Source: Patagioenas fasciata | Taxonomy: Eukaryota > Chordata > Aves > Columbiformes > Columbidae | NCBI RefSeq assembly: GCF_037038585.1 | Contig: NC_092521.1 | Location: forward strand, 107,276,105-107,340,104 | Length of the DNA: 64,000 nucleotides | Direction: 5' to 3' | Position numbers and translations under genes: made by a program | Notes under the pieces: model-generated | The model's input: the letters and a program-made list of their open reading frames with translations, nothing else | Told to the model about the DNA's origin: nothing | Database searches by the model: none | Part shown: positions 40,301-52,592 of the stretch, one piece after another | Numbering within the stretch: position 1 is the stretch's first letter | How the letters are laid out: each line of letters begins with the position of its first letter

Positions 40301-42775
40301 CACAGAATCACAGAATCGCAGAATGTTAGGGATTAGAAGGGACCTCTAAAGATCATCTAGTTCAATCCCCCTGCCGGAGCAGGAACACCTAGATGAGGCT
40401 ACAAATCTCTCTTCTTTCCAAGAAGAGAGATTCCATAACCTCCTGGGCAACCTGTGCCAGTGTTCAGTTACCCTTGCAGCAAAAATATGTTTCCTGATAT
40501 TCAGAGGAAACCTCCTGTGTTTCAGTTAGTGCCCATTGCCTCTGGTTCTGCCACTGGGCACCACTGAGACTGGTTTCTTGGAGTCTTGTTCCAATCTCTT
40601 TGCACTGTCACTTCAGATATTTATATACATGGGTAAGATTCCCTCTGAGCCTTCTGTTCTCCAGGTTGAACAGTCCCAGCTCTCTCAGCCTTTCCTCATG
40701 GGAGAGATGCTCCAGTCCCTTCATCATCTTTGTGGGCCTTTGCAGGACTCTTTCCGGTATGGAGCCCACAACTGGACACAGTACTGCAGGTGTGGCCTCA
40801 CCAGTACTGAGTAGAAGGGATGGATCATCTCCCCCAACCTACTGGCACTACTTGGCCTAAGACAGCCCAGGATACCATTAGCTTTCTTTGCCACAAGCAT
40901 ACATCACCGGCTCATGTTCAACTTGGTGTCCACCATGAGCCCCAGGTCCTTTTCTATAAAGGTCCTTTCCAGCTGGGTGATCCCCATGGGTGCATGGGTT
41001 TGTTCCTCACCAGATGTGGGACTTTCCACTTCTCCTTGTCGAATTTCATGAGGTTCTTGTCAGCCCATTTTTCCAGCTTGTGAGGGTCCCTCTCCACGGC
41101 AGCAAAACCCTCTGGTGTATCAGACACTCCCCCCAGTTTTGTGTCATCAGCAAACACTTTGCGACATGATTCAAGTCATTAATGAAGTTGTTAAACAGGA
41201 CTGGACCCAGTATGGATCTCTGGGTACACTGCTAGTTACTGCCCTTCAACTGGACTTCAAGTCTCTAATCACCATGCTCTGGGCCTGGCCATTCATACAG
41301 TATTTAATCCACCTCACTGGCTGCTAATCCAACCCATACTCCCACAGCTTCTCTATGAGGATAACAAGGGAGACAGTTTTGAAAGCCTTACTGAATCCAG
41401 GTAGAAAATACACACTGTTTTCACTTCATCTACCAGGCCAGTCATTTCATTGTAGAAGGTTATCAGGTTTGTCAAGCATGTCTTGTCTTTCGTGAAGCCA
41501 TACTGACTACTCCTAACAACTTTTTTGTCCTTCATGGGCCTGGAAATGGTTTCCAGGATCAGCTGCTCCACCACCTTCCTAGAGTTCGAGGTGAGACTCA
41601 CTGGCTTGTAATTCCTTGGGTCCTCTTGCTCACCTTTCGTGAAGATAGGAGTCATATTTACTTTCTTCCAGCACTCAGACACCTCTCCCAATTGCCGCAA
41701 TCCATCAAAGATTACTGAGAGTGGCTTCACAATGACAAAGTCAATTCCCTCAGTGCTTGTGCGTGCTTTCCATCAGGGTCCACGGACATATATGTCCAGT
41801 TTGCTTAAGTATTCTCAGACCTGATCTTCTTTCACCAAGAGTATGTCTTCCTTGCTTCAGTCTTTCCCCTTGGTCTCTGGGCCCTGGAATTCCTGAAGAC
41901 CAGTCTTCACAACAAAGACGGATCCAAAGGCAGCACTGAGTACCTCAGCCTTTTCCATGTCCTATGTAATCAGATCCTCTGTCCCATTCATCAATGGGCC
42001 CACATTTTCCCTAGTCTTCCTTTTGTCATCTATGTACTTACATAACCTTTTCTTGTTGCTTTTGACATGCCCAGCCAGATCCAGTCCCACTTTGTCTCTG
42101 ACTTCCCTAACCACACTTTTGCATGCTTGAACAGCGTCTCTGTATTCCTCCCAGGTTACCTGTCCCTGGTTTGATCTTCTATGTATTTCCTTTTCTTTTT
42201 TTGAGTTTTGCCAGAAGCATCATGTTCATACATGCAGGCTTATTTTCTTGACTTCCTGCTTGCTAGCATGGACTACTCTTGAGCTTGTAGGAGGTGAACC
42301 TTGAACATTAACTAGCTTCCTTTGGTCCCTGTTCCCTCCAAGCCCTTATCCCACAGAACTGCACCAAGCAGATTCCTGAAGAGGCCAAAGCCTGCTCTGC
42401 TGGAATCCAGCACTGTGATCTTGGTTTTTGCCCTGCGATCTTGCTTTTTGCCCTGCTTCACCCTCTCAGGGTCTGAACTCCAGCGTCTCATGATCACTGC
42501 ATCCAAGGCTGCCTTCAAGCTTCACATCCCCAATGAGTTCCTTCTTTCCTGTTGGTATATCAGCCCACTGCAAAGCGATGAATACCACTTTGCTTTTAAA
42601 TCCTTAATCATAAGCTCTCAGTTGGTTCATCATCCCCAGGCAGAGCTCCACGCACTCCAGCTGCTCTCCCATGTAAAGTGAAACTCACCCTCCTTATCTT
42701 CCTGGCCTAAACAGTTTGTAGCCCTCCGTTACAACACTACACTTACGGGACCATCCCACCACATGTAGTAGCATA
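40301..42775 (-). mobile_element. CR1 LINE, minus strand, long but heavily mutated
   Basis: The 3' terminus is at 40301 (CACAGAATCACAGAATCGCAG). On the minus strand the ORF2 remains are in order. An endonuclease C-terminal region carries a SRAGFGLFRNLLG block near 42350-42450, and a possible more 5' CR1 segment extends to about 42775 (CTGCTCTCCCATGTAAAG and CATCCCACCAC blocks). The RT fingers follow at 41353-41730 (NYKPVSLTS, SQYGFTKDKTCLTNLITF), then the catalytic FADDTKLGG near 41130-41155. Many frameshifts and stops separate the parts. The 5' edge is approximate and the outermost 200 bp are less certain than the rest. Confidence 0.9.
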
Positions 42776-44165
42776 CAGTAGCACACTTTTGTGTCTATAG
42801 TTATACTTTATTGTTGCCACTTTGTCATCAGCAGAAGCATCATGTATGCAGTTTGGGAAGATGAACGCCTTCTGCATTCTGCTCCTTCCAGGGAGAAGTA
42901 GTCAGTCAGGGAGGCAGCAACAGAAAAAGTTATATATTAGGAACATTTTGCAAACCAAATAATGAAGACGGTGTGCTGTCCATCTGCATAAAGCAGAAGG
43001 CATGCTCCATCTCAGCAGCAGTTTAGGAACTCTAGTTTCATATTCTAGTTGATGTAACTATTCCAATGATGTAATTTATACTTTACCTTGCACACGCTTT
43101 CCTAGGTAATGGCAAATCAAGCTCTGTGCAACATTCCTCACTCATGTTTTTTAATATCTTTGTATTAAGCCCTGATATCATTAAGAAATTTCTAGCCCTT
43201 ACCTTCAGAGCTTTTTTTTCAAATTCTACCACCATTCTTCCAGGTGCTGCATTAATGTCATTCTCTGAAACCTAAGTAGCAGCCCCAGACAAGTGTCTAA
43301 AACCCACCGTACACAGTGCAAATTGATCTCTTACAAGTACTTTGTTATTAGTTTTATTACTCCCATCCCCAGGGGCGAATGGCTTTGTGGGACATATTTC
43401 AGGCTAGAAATATGTTGAGCCTCTGGACACACAGCTTCCAGGCAGCATGACACAGTCAGACCTTCAGCTTTCTGTGGTCAATTGAGTGACCATCATTCAC
43501 TTAATTTTGTGTCCAGGTAAGCACATACAAAGGACAAGTATTGATATACCTTCTAGGATTGCTCATTTGCTCATTGATATTTACTTTGTATCAAGATTAA
43601 CAGTGACTTGAAGAACAAAACTGTTTTCAAATTTTCCCAAAAAACCTCAGCTTTTTTTTTTTTTTAATCGCCATTCATAAATAGCTTACTGGTCTCAGAG
43701 AAAGAATAAAAAGAGAATGCTTTGTGAAGCCTGCAGGTGAACGCACACTGCACCTACAGGGCCACCAGAATGATTGCTGAAAGGCAGTGTGCAGCCTTGC
43801 TCCTCTTCATCCAAGGTCAGGTAAATAAAGAGTAGCTCCATTTAGAGTAAAAGGCTTCCAGTGGTCCAAAGGGAAGAGCAATCAGGGCTTTTCAGGCTAA
43901 AAAATACATCCAGAAAAATCATGTGCCTTGGCATGAAAGTCACACCACAGCTCAAAATACGGCCAGGTGCAGCATCAATTTCGGGAAGAAAGCTGCTCCC
44001 TTCCATGTCACAACTGCAAAGTGGATTAAAGTAAGTTGTGCATGTGGCAAGACACGCGCTGGCTGCTCTCTGCTGGATCAAATTAATTAATAATCACCTC
44101 AGTGAAGGGGCCACTAGGTTTATGGGCGAACTGTGGAGAGGGCCAGAGATGAACCACAGGGGACA
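42776..44165. other. Intergenic DNA, no gene seen
   Basis: Unique sequence between the long CR1 and the orphan CpG island. A 14-base T run lies at 43652-43665. No open frame has a recognisable domain. Confidence 0.6.
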
Positions 44166-44169
44166 CCAG

Positions 44170-44480
44170 CGAGCATGGTGGTGGCCGCAGGGCGGCGGCG
44201 GCTGCCCCCTGGGTCCCTCCGCCCGGGCCATCCCCGCGGCTCCCCCGGCGCCACCCTGCCCGGGGATGCGGGCGGCGGCGGCGCCGTGGGGGCAGGTCAG
44301 TCTTACCTCGGGCTGACCCGGGTGATGGCGCCGCTCCCAGCCGCCTCCCGAGAGCGGAACAAGGGGACAAAAGGGGAAGGTCAGGCCCCTGGTGTGCCGG
44401 CGCCGAGCCGATGAGATCGGGCCGGGCCGGGCCCGCACCGTCCCCGCCCGTTCCCGCTCTGCCGTAGCGTACCCAAAGGT
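44170..44480. promoter_or_regulatory. Orphan CpG island
   Basis: About 310 bases of very GC- and CpG-rich DNA, with many GGCGGCGGCG, CCCCGCGGC and GGGCCGGGCC stretches, stand alone in AT-rich sequence. The island is about 18 kb upstream of the IGFBP3 TATA box and no protein-coding exon can be assigned to it. Frames through it on both strands are Gly/Ala/Pro/Arg-rich compositional artefacts. A strong donor consensus, CGAG|GTAAGA, is present on the minus strand (intron first base at 44306), and a weaker one, GGCAG|GTCAGT, on the plus strand (intron first base at 44296). On the minus strand a GC box (GGGCGGGG, about 44442-44449) lies upstream of the donor. A CTCF-like CCCAGGGGGCAGC lies on the minus strand at 44201-44213. 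In birds such islands usually mark promoters, so an unannotated transcript start is plausible. Confidence 0.75.
44307..44470 (-). ncRNA. Candidate first exon of a minus-strand non-coding transcript
   Basis: Proposed only from sequence signals. A GC-box-bearing CpG-rich stretch (about 44440-44480) is followed on the minus strand by about 160 bases that end in CCCGAG and a near-perfect donor GTAAGA. No convincing protein start is present, so a long non-coding RNA heading away from IGFBP3 is the simplest reading. The transcription start is a guess, and no acceptor could be assigned. Confidence 0.25.
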
Positions 44481-45164
44481 CTTCTGTGTCACACTGTCAC
44501 TTAAGAGACAGAAAGCACCAGGAGCCTGGCAATACCGCTGCTGTTCATTACCCTGGGATTCATTTTACCTCTTCAGGGAGAAAGGAGCTCTGAAAACTCC
44601 TATGCACTACCAAAGCAGGAAAGGTGCACAAATCTTGTGTTATTATATAGCCAGTTATTGGATTTGAATTTGGGAAATGACTGGAATAATAACATTTTGA
44701 CAAGAGTAAATTAAATAAAACTGCTAAAATATCAGATTTTTCAAGTGGATTCTCATTTTTCCACTCATTCCACTTCTATATTATGTTTTCCAGTGCTGCC
44801 AAAGCATTTAATTCCCTGTCTTTTCTTAATCTCAAGTTATTTTATCAGGCATTTTGAAAAGGAAAGCTTTTATTGCAAGCAAGTAAAACACTGATATACT
44901 CTCTACCTAATAAATGTGTAGGGAACTCAGGCTCAAATTTTGGACACCTCGCTGCAGTTGAGTATAAAGTTCCCTGCTCTGGTCATCTCCTTCTGAGACC
45001 ACTGCTGGAGATGGCTTTCCTGCCATTCCACAGTATCCTCAGAGAGGAGGTGGTCTTAAAAAAAACCAAAAAATAGATAGCAAAAGCACACACATAGAAA
45101 CTCTCAGACAACTGAATTCACTGCTGCACTCACAGCTTCTGTGACTCCTGAGAGCATGAGAATA

Positions 45165-45445
45165 CCTTTAGCGGTGTGGACCAAAGGTCCGTCTATCTGG
45201 TTTCTAAGACCAACCATTGAGCTGATTCCCATGAAAAAGCAAGAACAAGATGACCATATATGACACATGGAACAGTCTCTCCTAATATTTGGTTGTTTTT
45301 AGCTCAGAGGATTTTCTGTAACTGATGTGGTTTGGCTATTTAGCAGCTCTCAGTAGACCTATCTTCCAAGTACTTGTCCAGTCTGCCCTTGAACCCATGT
45401 AACCCTTTTGCATGCAGAAGACTCAAGTCTGTGTTTATACTGTTA
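45165..45445 (-). repeat. Probable ancient interspersed repeat (old LINE/SINE remnant)
   Basis: The order of blocks GGACCAAAGGTCCGTCTATC, then CTCAGTAGACCTATCTTCCA, then CTTGTCCAGTCTGCCCTTGA resembles an old repeat common in turtles, crocodiles and birds, where similar blocks are spaced in the same way. The match is from memory and the exact family and strand (minus assumed by analogy with other CR1-like ends) are uncertain. Confidence 0.45.
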
Positions 45446-46948
45446 AACTAAACAGAGACAGTTCACAAGTAGAAGCCTTGTCCTGCAGTGCTTGATACTG
45501 CCAAATTGTTAGTAAGGGCTGTGGCACAAGCTGATTGTCATTCCCCCCAAACAAAGCCTGGGCAGCCTGAAACACCCACACACAAAGCACTTGCTGGTCT
45601 CCCTCCTGTCTGGGGCAGTGAAGCAATTGTCTGCTGGGACCATCCCTGAAACTAATCCCACAGAGGCTCTGTGGTTGTGCAGTGGCCTGAAGGAGACACA
45701 TTGGGCAGTCTGGATGTTGCTACTCTGTTTTAAGGGATAGAGAGCTTAGCACTGCAGATTTAAGTCTTGTCATAGTAATTAGTCTCAAGGCCAGAAAATG
45801 GTTCTAGGCCTGTTTTACTTACTAGCACTCCTATAGCTAAGAGACTGAATCACCTTTTGTGACACAAAGATGCTGGGAAACTCTGTTTCTCTAGGGACAG
45901 GTGCAGGATATTTAGTTTTGAAAGAGCACAGGTATTACAAACATCCTAGGAGTTTTCACTTCATGCCAGAGGCCAGTTCTCTTGATTCTTTAAGGTCAGA
46001 ATTGTTTTTGAACCTCAGTAACAAGCCCTTCCTGTTAAGTAGTGAAGTGAGACCGTCACTGACTGTAGCACAAGGAAGGAGTGTGGTATCCTGCGCAGCC
46101 TTGTTGGTGTTCCTCTTTTTTGTCTTTCTTATTGCTTAGCACCTCAGCTCCCAAGGAGGCACAAGCCCTGTAACCCCACTGTTGCAGTCCTCTGTGTGGT
46201 TCCAGGAATAATGGTGCTACAGAAGCAATTGCTCTAGTTTTTCTGTTGTGTTTTTTGTTATTTTATTACGTTAATAAAGTACATATGCCCTACTTCATAA
46301 GTTGAAATGGTTGAGACTATTGGTGGAGACTCCTGCCTTTAGAAAAGAGACCACCACAGCACCCACGCCTGGGTGAGACAGGAAGGATCTGGTAGAAAGT
46401 TGGGATATTGGTAGTACAGGGCAAGTACAACATATGGCAGGAGCTCCGCACTACTAAACGGCCTTGTCTTTAACATGAAATGACAGCAAGAGTGAGAAAA
46501 AACTTACTGTATACATGCAGTGTTTGTTCAGTGCTATGATATGCCAACAAAGATGCCAGTCAGCTTTTCGCTATATAGATGTTTTTTAACTAAAATCTGA
46601 ACCTTGTTGACCAGCAACTCGTTCCCCGTATGGCTCCATGATGCCATCAAATGATATAGGTTTATGCCTGTCAAAGCAAACAGAAGTTAGCCTACGACAC
46701 TGTACTAGTGTAAGAAGACACTATTTTTGTTGAATGGAAAAATTTCACACATCACGGCTGACACATTTTTGTTAAGGAGAACCCCTTGTCTGGTCACAGC
46801 CATGCTGACAGAAGGCAGCTTTTGTCAATTCAGGTTAAATCTTTGAGAGAGCTAGTGTAACCACACTAGCAGAAAAATTCTTTTCTGCCTGTTTTTTTGT
46901 TTGTTGTTTTGCATTTTTATTTGGGTTTGTTGTTTGTTTGGGGTTTTT

Positions 46949-46992
46949 AATATATATACACATACATACATATACATACATATATTATATAT
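46949..46992. repeat. TA/CATA-rich microsatellite
   Basis: Alternating TATA, CATACATA and TATATTATATA units over about 44 bases. Confidence 0.9.
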
Positions 46993-47916
46993 CTGCAAAC
47001 TGAAGGTGCAGTTTAATATTGCAGCTCTTCTGGCAGCAAAGCCTCTTTATTTAAAGTTCCTACCCCAGCACCCCCAGCACCACAGTTTTCTTCCCCCACA
47101 GCTGTGCTTCTGGAAGCAATTGCAGACCACCCTGTAAATGGGATAGCTGCTTTGCCTGAAGTTGGGTGACTAGATAGTCTGATGGCCCCTATTTAATTGA
47201 GCACAATCTTTTCATTGATCCATTTTGCAGTGTGAACAGTTGCATTTTGCTTCTGAGCAGTGGACAAACTGCTCCTGTAGGTACAGAAACAAGGTTTTGC
47301 CAAAGAATAAATGAATGTTTTATATAGGCAAAAAAATCTTCGTACAACTGTACGTAAAATCTATGCTCTGATTTGGAGTTTGGGGGACTCTAAATCAGAA
47401 TGCTGTGTACCTCAGGCAACCTCTTTAATTCTATTCCTTCTGTTACTTGTAGGATGCCCATGGCAAGGACTCTCTTTTCTTATGTTTGTACATGTAGCCA
47501 CACAACCCGGATGCGTGGTCCTACTTCAAAACTTTCTGTTATTGTTATAGAAATAATAATGATAGCAGTATTACAATATTGTCTAACTAGGATGTTAAGA
47601 TTAGATTGAACGAAATACTCTGCTTTTAAATCTCTCTTGCCAGTATGGAAGTCATGGTAGACTCTACTGAAAATAATCCTATGCTTAAGATTATACAACT
47701 GTAAATAAAATATATGATGGTCCAAATTTTGGTGCAAGTACCATAATAACGTGTGTGGAGTGCATTGTCTTTTTTTAATGATGTTTGTGGGCAGGAGCTC
47801 TGGAGCTCTTGGTGACAGCAACAATACAGCAAAAATAAGAGAATTTTGCAAGTGCCATTTTACATTTCCTATTGAAAAGAACACATGGACAAAGAAACAG
47901 TGGCAGTTTCATCTTT

Positions 47917-48372
47917 ATCATAGAATCATAGAACAGTTTGGGTTGGAAGGGATCTTCAAAGGTCATCTAGTCCAACTCCCCTGCAATGATCAGGGACATC
48001 TTCAACTAGAACAGGTTGCTCAGAGCTCCATCCAGCCTGGTCTTGAATGTCTCCAAGGATGGGACATCTACCACCACTCTGGGCAACCTTTTTTCAGTGT
48101 TTTACCACCTTCATTGTATAAAATTTCTTCCTCGTGTCTATCCTGAATTTCTCCTCTTTTAGTTGAAAACCATTACCCATTGTCCTATCGCAACAGGCCC
48201 TGCTATCTTTTTTTTTTTCCTACTTTTGTCTGTCCCCATCTTTCTTAGAGCCTCCTTCTAAATACAGAAAGGCTGCAATATGGTCTCCCTGGAGCCTTCT
48301 GCAGGCTGAGCAACCCCAGCTCTTTCAGCCTTTCCTCATAGAAAAGGTGTCCCATCCCTCTGATCCTTACTA
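47917..48372 (-). mobile_element. CR1 LINE 3' end, minus strand
   Basis: Begins with ATCATAGAATCATAGAACAG at 47917, followed by the conserved GGTTGGAAGGGATCTTCAAA and GGTCATCTAGTCCAACTCCC blocks. It continues with the ORF2 tail, including the CAACAGGCCCTGCTA block and CTGGAGCCTTCTGCAGGCTG, and ends within the [13 protein letters not shown] coding region near 48372. It carries a T run at about 48209-48220. This is a short, 5'-truncated copy of a subfamily different from the copies at 10.9 and 55.1 kb. Confidence 0.93.
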
Positions 48373-51300
48373 CATTGATTACAAATAATCTGGCATAAAC
48401 ACTAAATGCTGGCTTTTCACTGTTTTTCATTTGTAGGATAGTACTTCCAAACATACTGCAGGTGGTGAGGGTGACTAGCTAATTTCATCTGCACATATAG
48501 TTGTAAGTCCAAGGTTTCTTAACAAACAATTATAATTCTTTCCAGAAGTGCCACTTGCAGTCATGTCCAAAGTCTAACAGCCATTATCAGACTCAAAATG
48601 TATCAAACAAGTGGCATTAACATTTAAGAATTTCCAAATAATTCAGTGCTTTGTCAGCTACTGATACATTTAGGCAGCAGAGAGATTGTTTAAAATTGAA
48701 TCTTACTTGGCCAACTCAAGGTGAAAGATCCTTATGTAACTTGGCCATAAAATTGTTCAATCACCTCAATTTATTACATATTCTACTTTCAATACTTAGT
48801 CTAAAACCACTAACTTGCTTGAACTTCAGAGCAGTGTAGATTTGATCTGAAATCTTTTCTAAGTATCATTATGTTTTTAGAAACCTTGATGTGCTACCAT
48901 AGGCTCAAAATGATCCACTTTCATTGGCTAAGTAGAAAAGGAAAAGGAACAGCTTAGCCCTAACCAAGCCAAGTCTGATCCTCGATCAAATAAATGTTTA
49001 ATCACTGATGCTTTGTGCGGTCTGACTTCATAAATGTTTAACAGATTAATGGATGAACTATAAAAAATTGCAATTAATTATCATGAAATTGATAAAAGGT
49101 AGCTGAACTCCTATGGAGATCCCTTAAAAATGCCCTGGCTCTGGGGAAGAAAAAAAAAAAGCTTACTGTCTTTAAGACATTAAAAACACTGAGCTGGCTG
49201 GCTGATGATTCTTACTTCCAAGGCCCATCGAACTATGTCTTTTACTATTTTGGATTTTCACATTCACTCCTGAAAAGAAGCAGAAAAGATAATTTTGAAT
49301 TACTCTGTTCTTCCATTGACCTCAGTAGCCATTTTTCACTGTATCTAGAGCATTTCCCCTAGCTGTCTCTGGTACTTTCCTGTTGTTTCTGTGGTGTTCA
49401 CGCTGCTTGTTTCTCTTCTGAGCGCATGCACGACCCAACTCCAGCAATGCCCAACCCCTGTTTTTGTGTTCAGCTCCCAGAGAAATCCCTCCACCCACAC
49501 AGCTAAGCATCTGACCAGCCATGCATGTGGCCTGTGTCTTGGGCGGTGGCTCCCTATTGCTTCAACAGTTCAGTTGAATAAGGAAATTTAACTACTAATG
49601 TGTACCCAAAGAAGGGTAACTGCTATGCTCAGCAGTTTCAGCTGCGTTTCATTCAGTGTTAACAGTATTTTCCATTGCGAATAATGCAACGATTATTTGC
49701 TTTCTTATGCTTCAGCTTGCTGTTGGTCTTTTATAACAATGGAATTAAATTATATGCAAAGTTCAAAACAGCTCCCATTTCCTTGGAGTGGCATAAGCCT
49801 CTCCCTAGTCTGGACTGAACTATGGCAGTGTATGAACAGTATTTCTGGGAGCTGATCTTTGCTATTTAAAGGTGAATGTTATTTAGATGCATATAATATA
49901 ATAAATGAGAGTAGGCACAATTACCATAGCAATCAGTATTACAGTATATCATAACAGCATGAAAGGTATTGCACCATATGGAAATACTGTCTCTAGAAGT
50001 CATAAAATACTGCCTTCATCTCACTACTACTAACAAACTTTTAATACATCATTGAAAATCATGGTGCTATTGCTTTCGAAAGTGCAAAATTCACAGTTTA
50101 ACAAATTAATTCCAAATGTAGGTTTCTTCTAAGAACTTAGTGTTTTTATATCATCTGTTATTGCCACATCTTGCAGATCCCACAACATAGGACAGCAGAT
50201 GACTTAGTTCAAATGATTCTCCATTGTTTTTAATATTTTTAACATCCCGAAGAAGGGGGGGGGGGAGAGGGGAGCTATTTATATCTTTAATAATTTCCAG
50301 ATTTTTGAGCTTCTAGTCTGTTTAGTTGTCTGGAGAAATCTGATGGTTGTTATTCATCTTTTTTGGTCAAAGATACTTTTGGACCACTGGTTGGATTATT
50401 AAAGTAAAACTGCTAGTTTTGTTAAGGCGTATTTTCACTTTTTGTTTATATCTAGTTGAGAACAATTAAAAATATAGGTTTTAAAAGCATTCCATTGAGT
50501 TCCTTCTTTTGGGCACACATACAGATGTGGGAATGACTGCATGACCCACAGCAAATTTAATATAGTTATATATGTCTATGTATGCATACATTTATCCATA
50601 TAGGTATTTTTATTAGATAACATTATTGTTTTACTATATATAGTAGCATGCTATTTCTGTAAGAATATTTTTGGGTTCAGATCCTTAGATTAATACAGAG
50701 TTTGCCTAGCTTAGAAAATATGACCTAGTCTCTCTCTAAAGTGGCTTTAAAGTAATCCAGTCTCATCTGAGCAAAATCTCAGTGTAGACTGTTACAAGGC
50801 AAGTTAGTTCTTAAGCAGATTTAACTTAAAATACTAAATAATAAAAACTTCAATAGTAAAGAAGAAAAATAGTTTAAAATCATGCACTACACTAATGTAA
50901 GCTGATTTTTTTGCAGTGCTAAGAATATAAATGAACAATGAAGATTTTACGGGAGAGTATATACTAAATGAAACTGGCAGTATTAGTGAAAGTCTTACAG
51001 TATGTTGGTATGTGTTATCAACAGCAAGGCTGCGATAGGCTTTTTCTTGAACTTACTGTTCTCGTAGTTTGGGGTTTGAGAATTTCTGATGCAGTGTCAT
51101 CTGTCAGTAGACCAATTATCATTTGTATTAATTATAAAATGCTGCTATGGCTTATTCCTTTCAAAACGACATTGGGCATCTTTTTATTCAAATGACTATG
51201 GATAAAATATGCAGTGGTACATGTAGTCCGTGGAAGAAAGTGACTGTAATTGTCATGCTGATGTTTTCCTTAGAGATGCATTTATGAACTAGAAGCAATT

Positions 51301-52342
51301 TAAGGCAATTAATAGGTTGGTTAAAATGAAGAAAACACTTTTTAATGGGAACATGGAAAGAGACAGCGCTTATCTTTGGCTGCTGTCTGGAAAAATAAGA
51401 ACTCTTGCTAGGAAGTTTATTGTGGATGGGCCCAGAACTCTAAGGAAGCATCTGCTTGAAATCACTCTTCTAGTAGACTGAAAACAGTTGTACATTGTAC
51501 AAAATGCATATAGGAGGGACACAGATGCAGAAATAGGACTATTATGCTTGTCAGGACAACGCTTTCCATGTCCTCCTATGATAATAAATCTATATGTGAA
51601 TATTTAAAACTATATGTATCTCAGTAAAAATTGCAATAACCATACTTCTGACCAATCTGGTTGAAATAAACAAAGATTCTTAAGGCTGAAATAGTCTGAA
51701 GAAGACAATAAGATACAGAAGCCAGTAAGGACAGGGGTAGACATGTTTCTGCAAGTCTGGGAGATTTTTCTTGTTTGCAGGGGGAGAAACTGCTGGGCAA
51801 TGTGAGAAGTTACATCAGAGTCTGTCAATTTTCCTCCATCCTTTATTAGTTTTCTAATGGAGGCTTCTAAGACACCTTCCTTCAGAGTTGAATTCTGGAT
51901 TCAAACCCACTATCCCGTATATAACACTTTCTTGAATAGGTTGTACTTGGAATACTAACATTTAATAATAACGCCTAGTGTCCTTTACATTTTCTAGCTA
52001 GTGAGGGGAGAGACATATTCATTCTCTTAATCTCCTTGTGAAGTGTTATTTTCTCAAATTTACTTCCAAGTGAGCTCTGGTACTCATTCTCTTTCCCCTC
52101 CTGCCAATTTTTCCCTGGTTTAACTTCATTAATACCAGTAGAGTTATTCTTAATTCTTAGCAATGTTATGAAAGAACAATTAAACCAGTGAGAGCACAGG
52201 GTGAAATGGATTCCACAAATTATGTGACTCCCATAGAGTGTCTTCCTAAAACTAACTCCTTGTGAGTGATTATTTTCTTTAACTGACAGCTAGTAGTATT
52301 CCATTTGTAGAGACATGCTCCACAATGACATCTCTTTAAAGC
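48373..52342. other. Intergenic DNA, no gene seen
   Basis: AT-rich unique sequence. An 11-base G run at 50255-50265 followed by GAGAGGGGAG is a short purine patch, and an A run lies near 49149-49159. No coding or RNA gene is supported. Confidence 0.65.
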
Positions 52343-52592
52343 TCATAGAACCATTTCGGTTGGAAAAGACCTTTAAGATCATAGAATCCAACCATAAACC
52401 TAACACTACCAAGTCCACCACTAAACCATGTCCTTAAGTGTCTAAACATCTTTTAAACACCTCCAGGGATGGTGACTCAACCACTTCCCTGGGAAGCCTG
52501 TTCCAATGCTTGGTCTTTAAGTGAATTAATTTTTCATAATATCGAATCTAAACCTCCCCTGGCAAAATCTGGGGTCATTTTCTGTCATCCTG
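52343..52592 (-). mobile_element. CR1 LINE 3' end, minus strand, older subfamily
   Basis: Starts TCATAGAACCATTTCGGTTG, then GGAAAAGACCTTTAAGATCA, ACCTAACACTACCAAGTCCA and CACCACTAAACCATGTCC, then the CTCCAGGGATGGTGACTCAA and CTCCCCTGGCAAAATC blocks. This is the 3' end of an older CR1 subfamily (the AAGACCT...CTAACACT type) and it is short and diverged. The 5' edge is approximate. Confidence 0.9.

Larger units (their letters stand above)
44481..47916. other. Intergenic DNA with old repeat and a TA/CATA tract
   Basis: No gene is recognised. It contains a probable ancient interspersed repeat (45165-45445) and a TA/CATA-rich microsatellite (46949-46992) preceded by a GTTT-rich stretch. Other open frames are short and lack domains. 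Confidence 0.6.

Noticed and set aside
44083-44492. Gly/Ala/Pro/Arg-rich frames on both strands of the orphan CpG island
   Set aside because: High GC removes stop codons. No domain, no signal peptide and no convincing start context were seen, so I treat the island as regulatory or non-coding.
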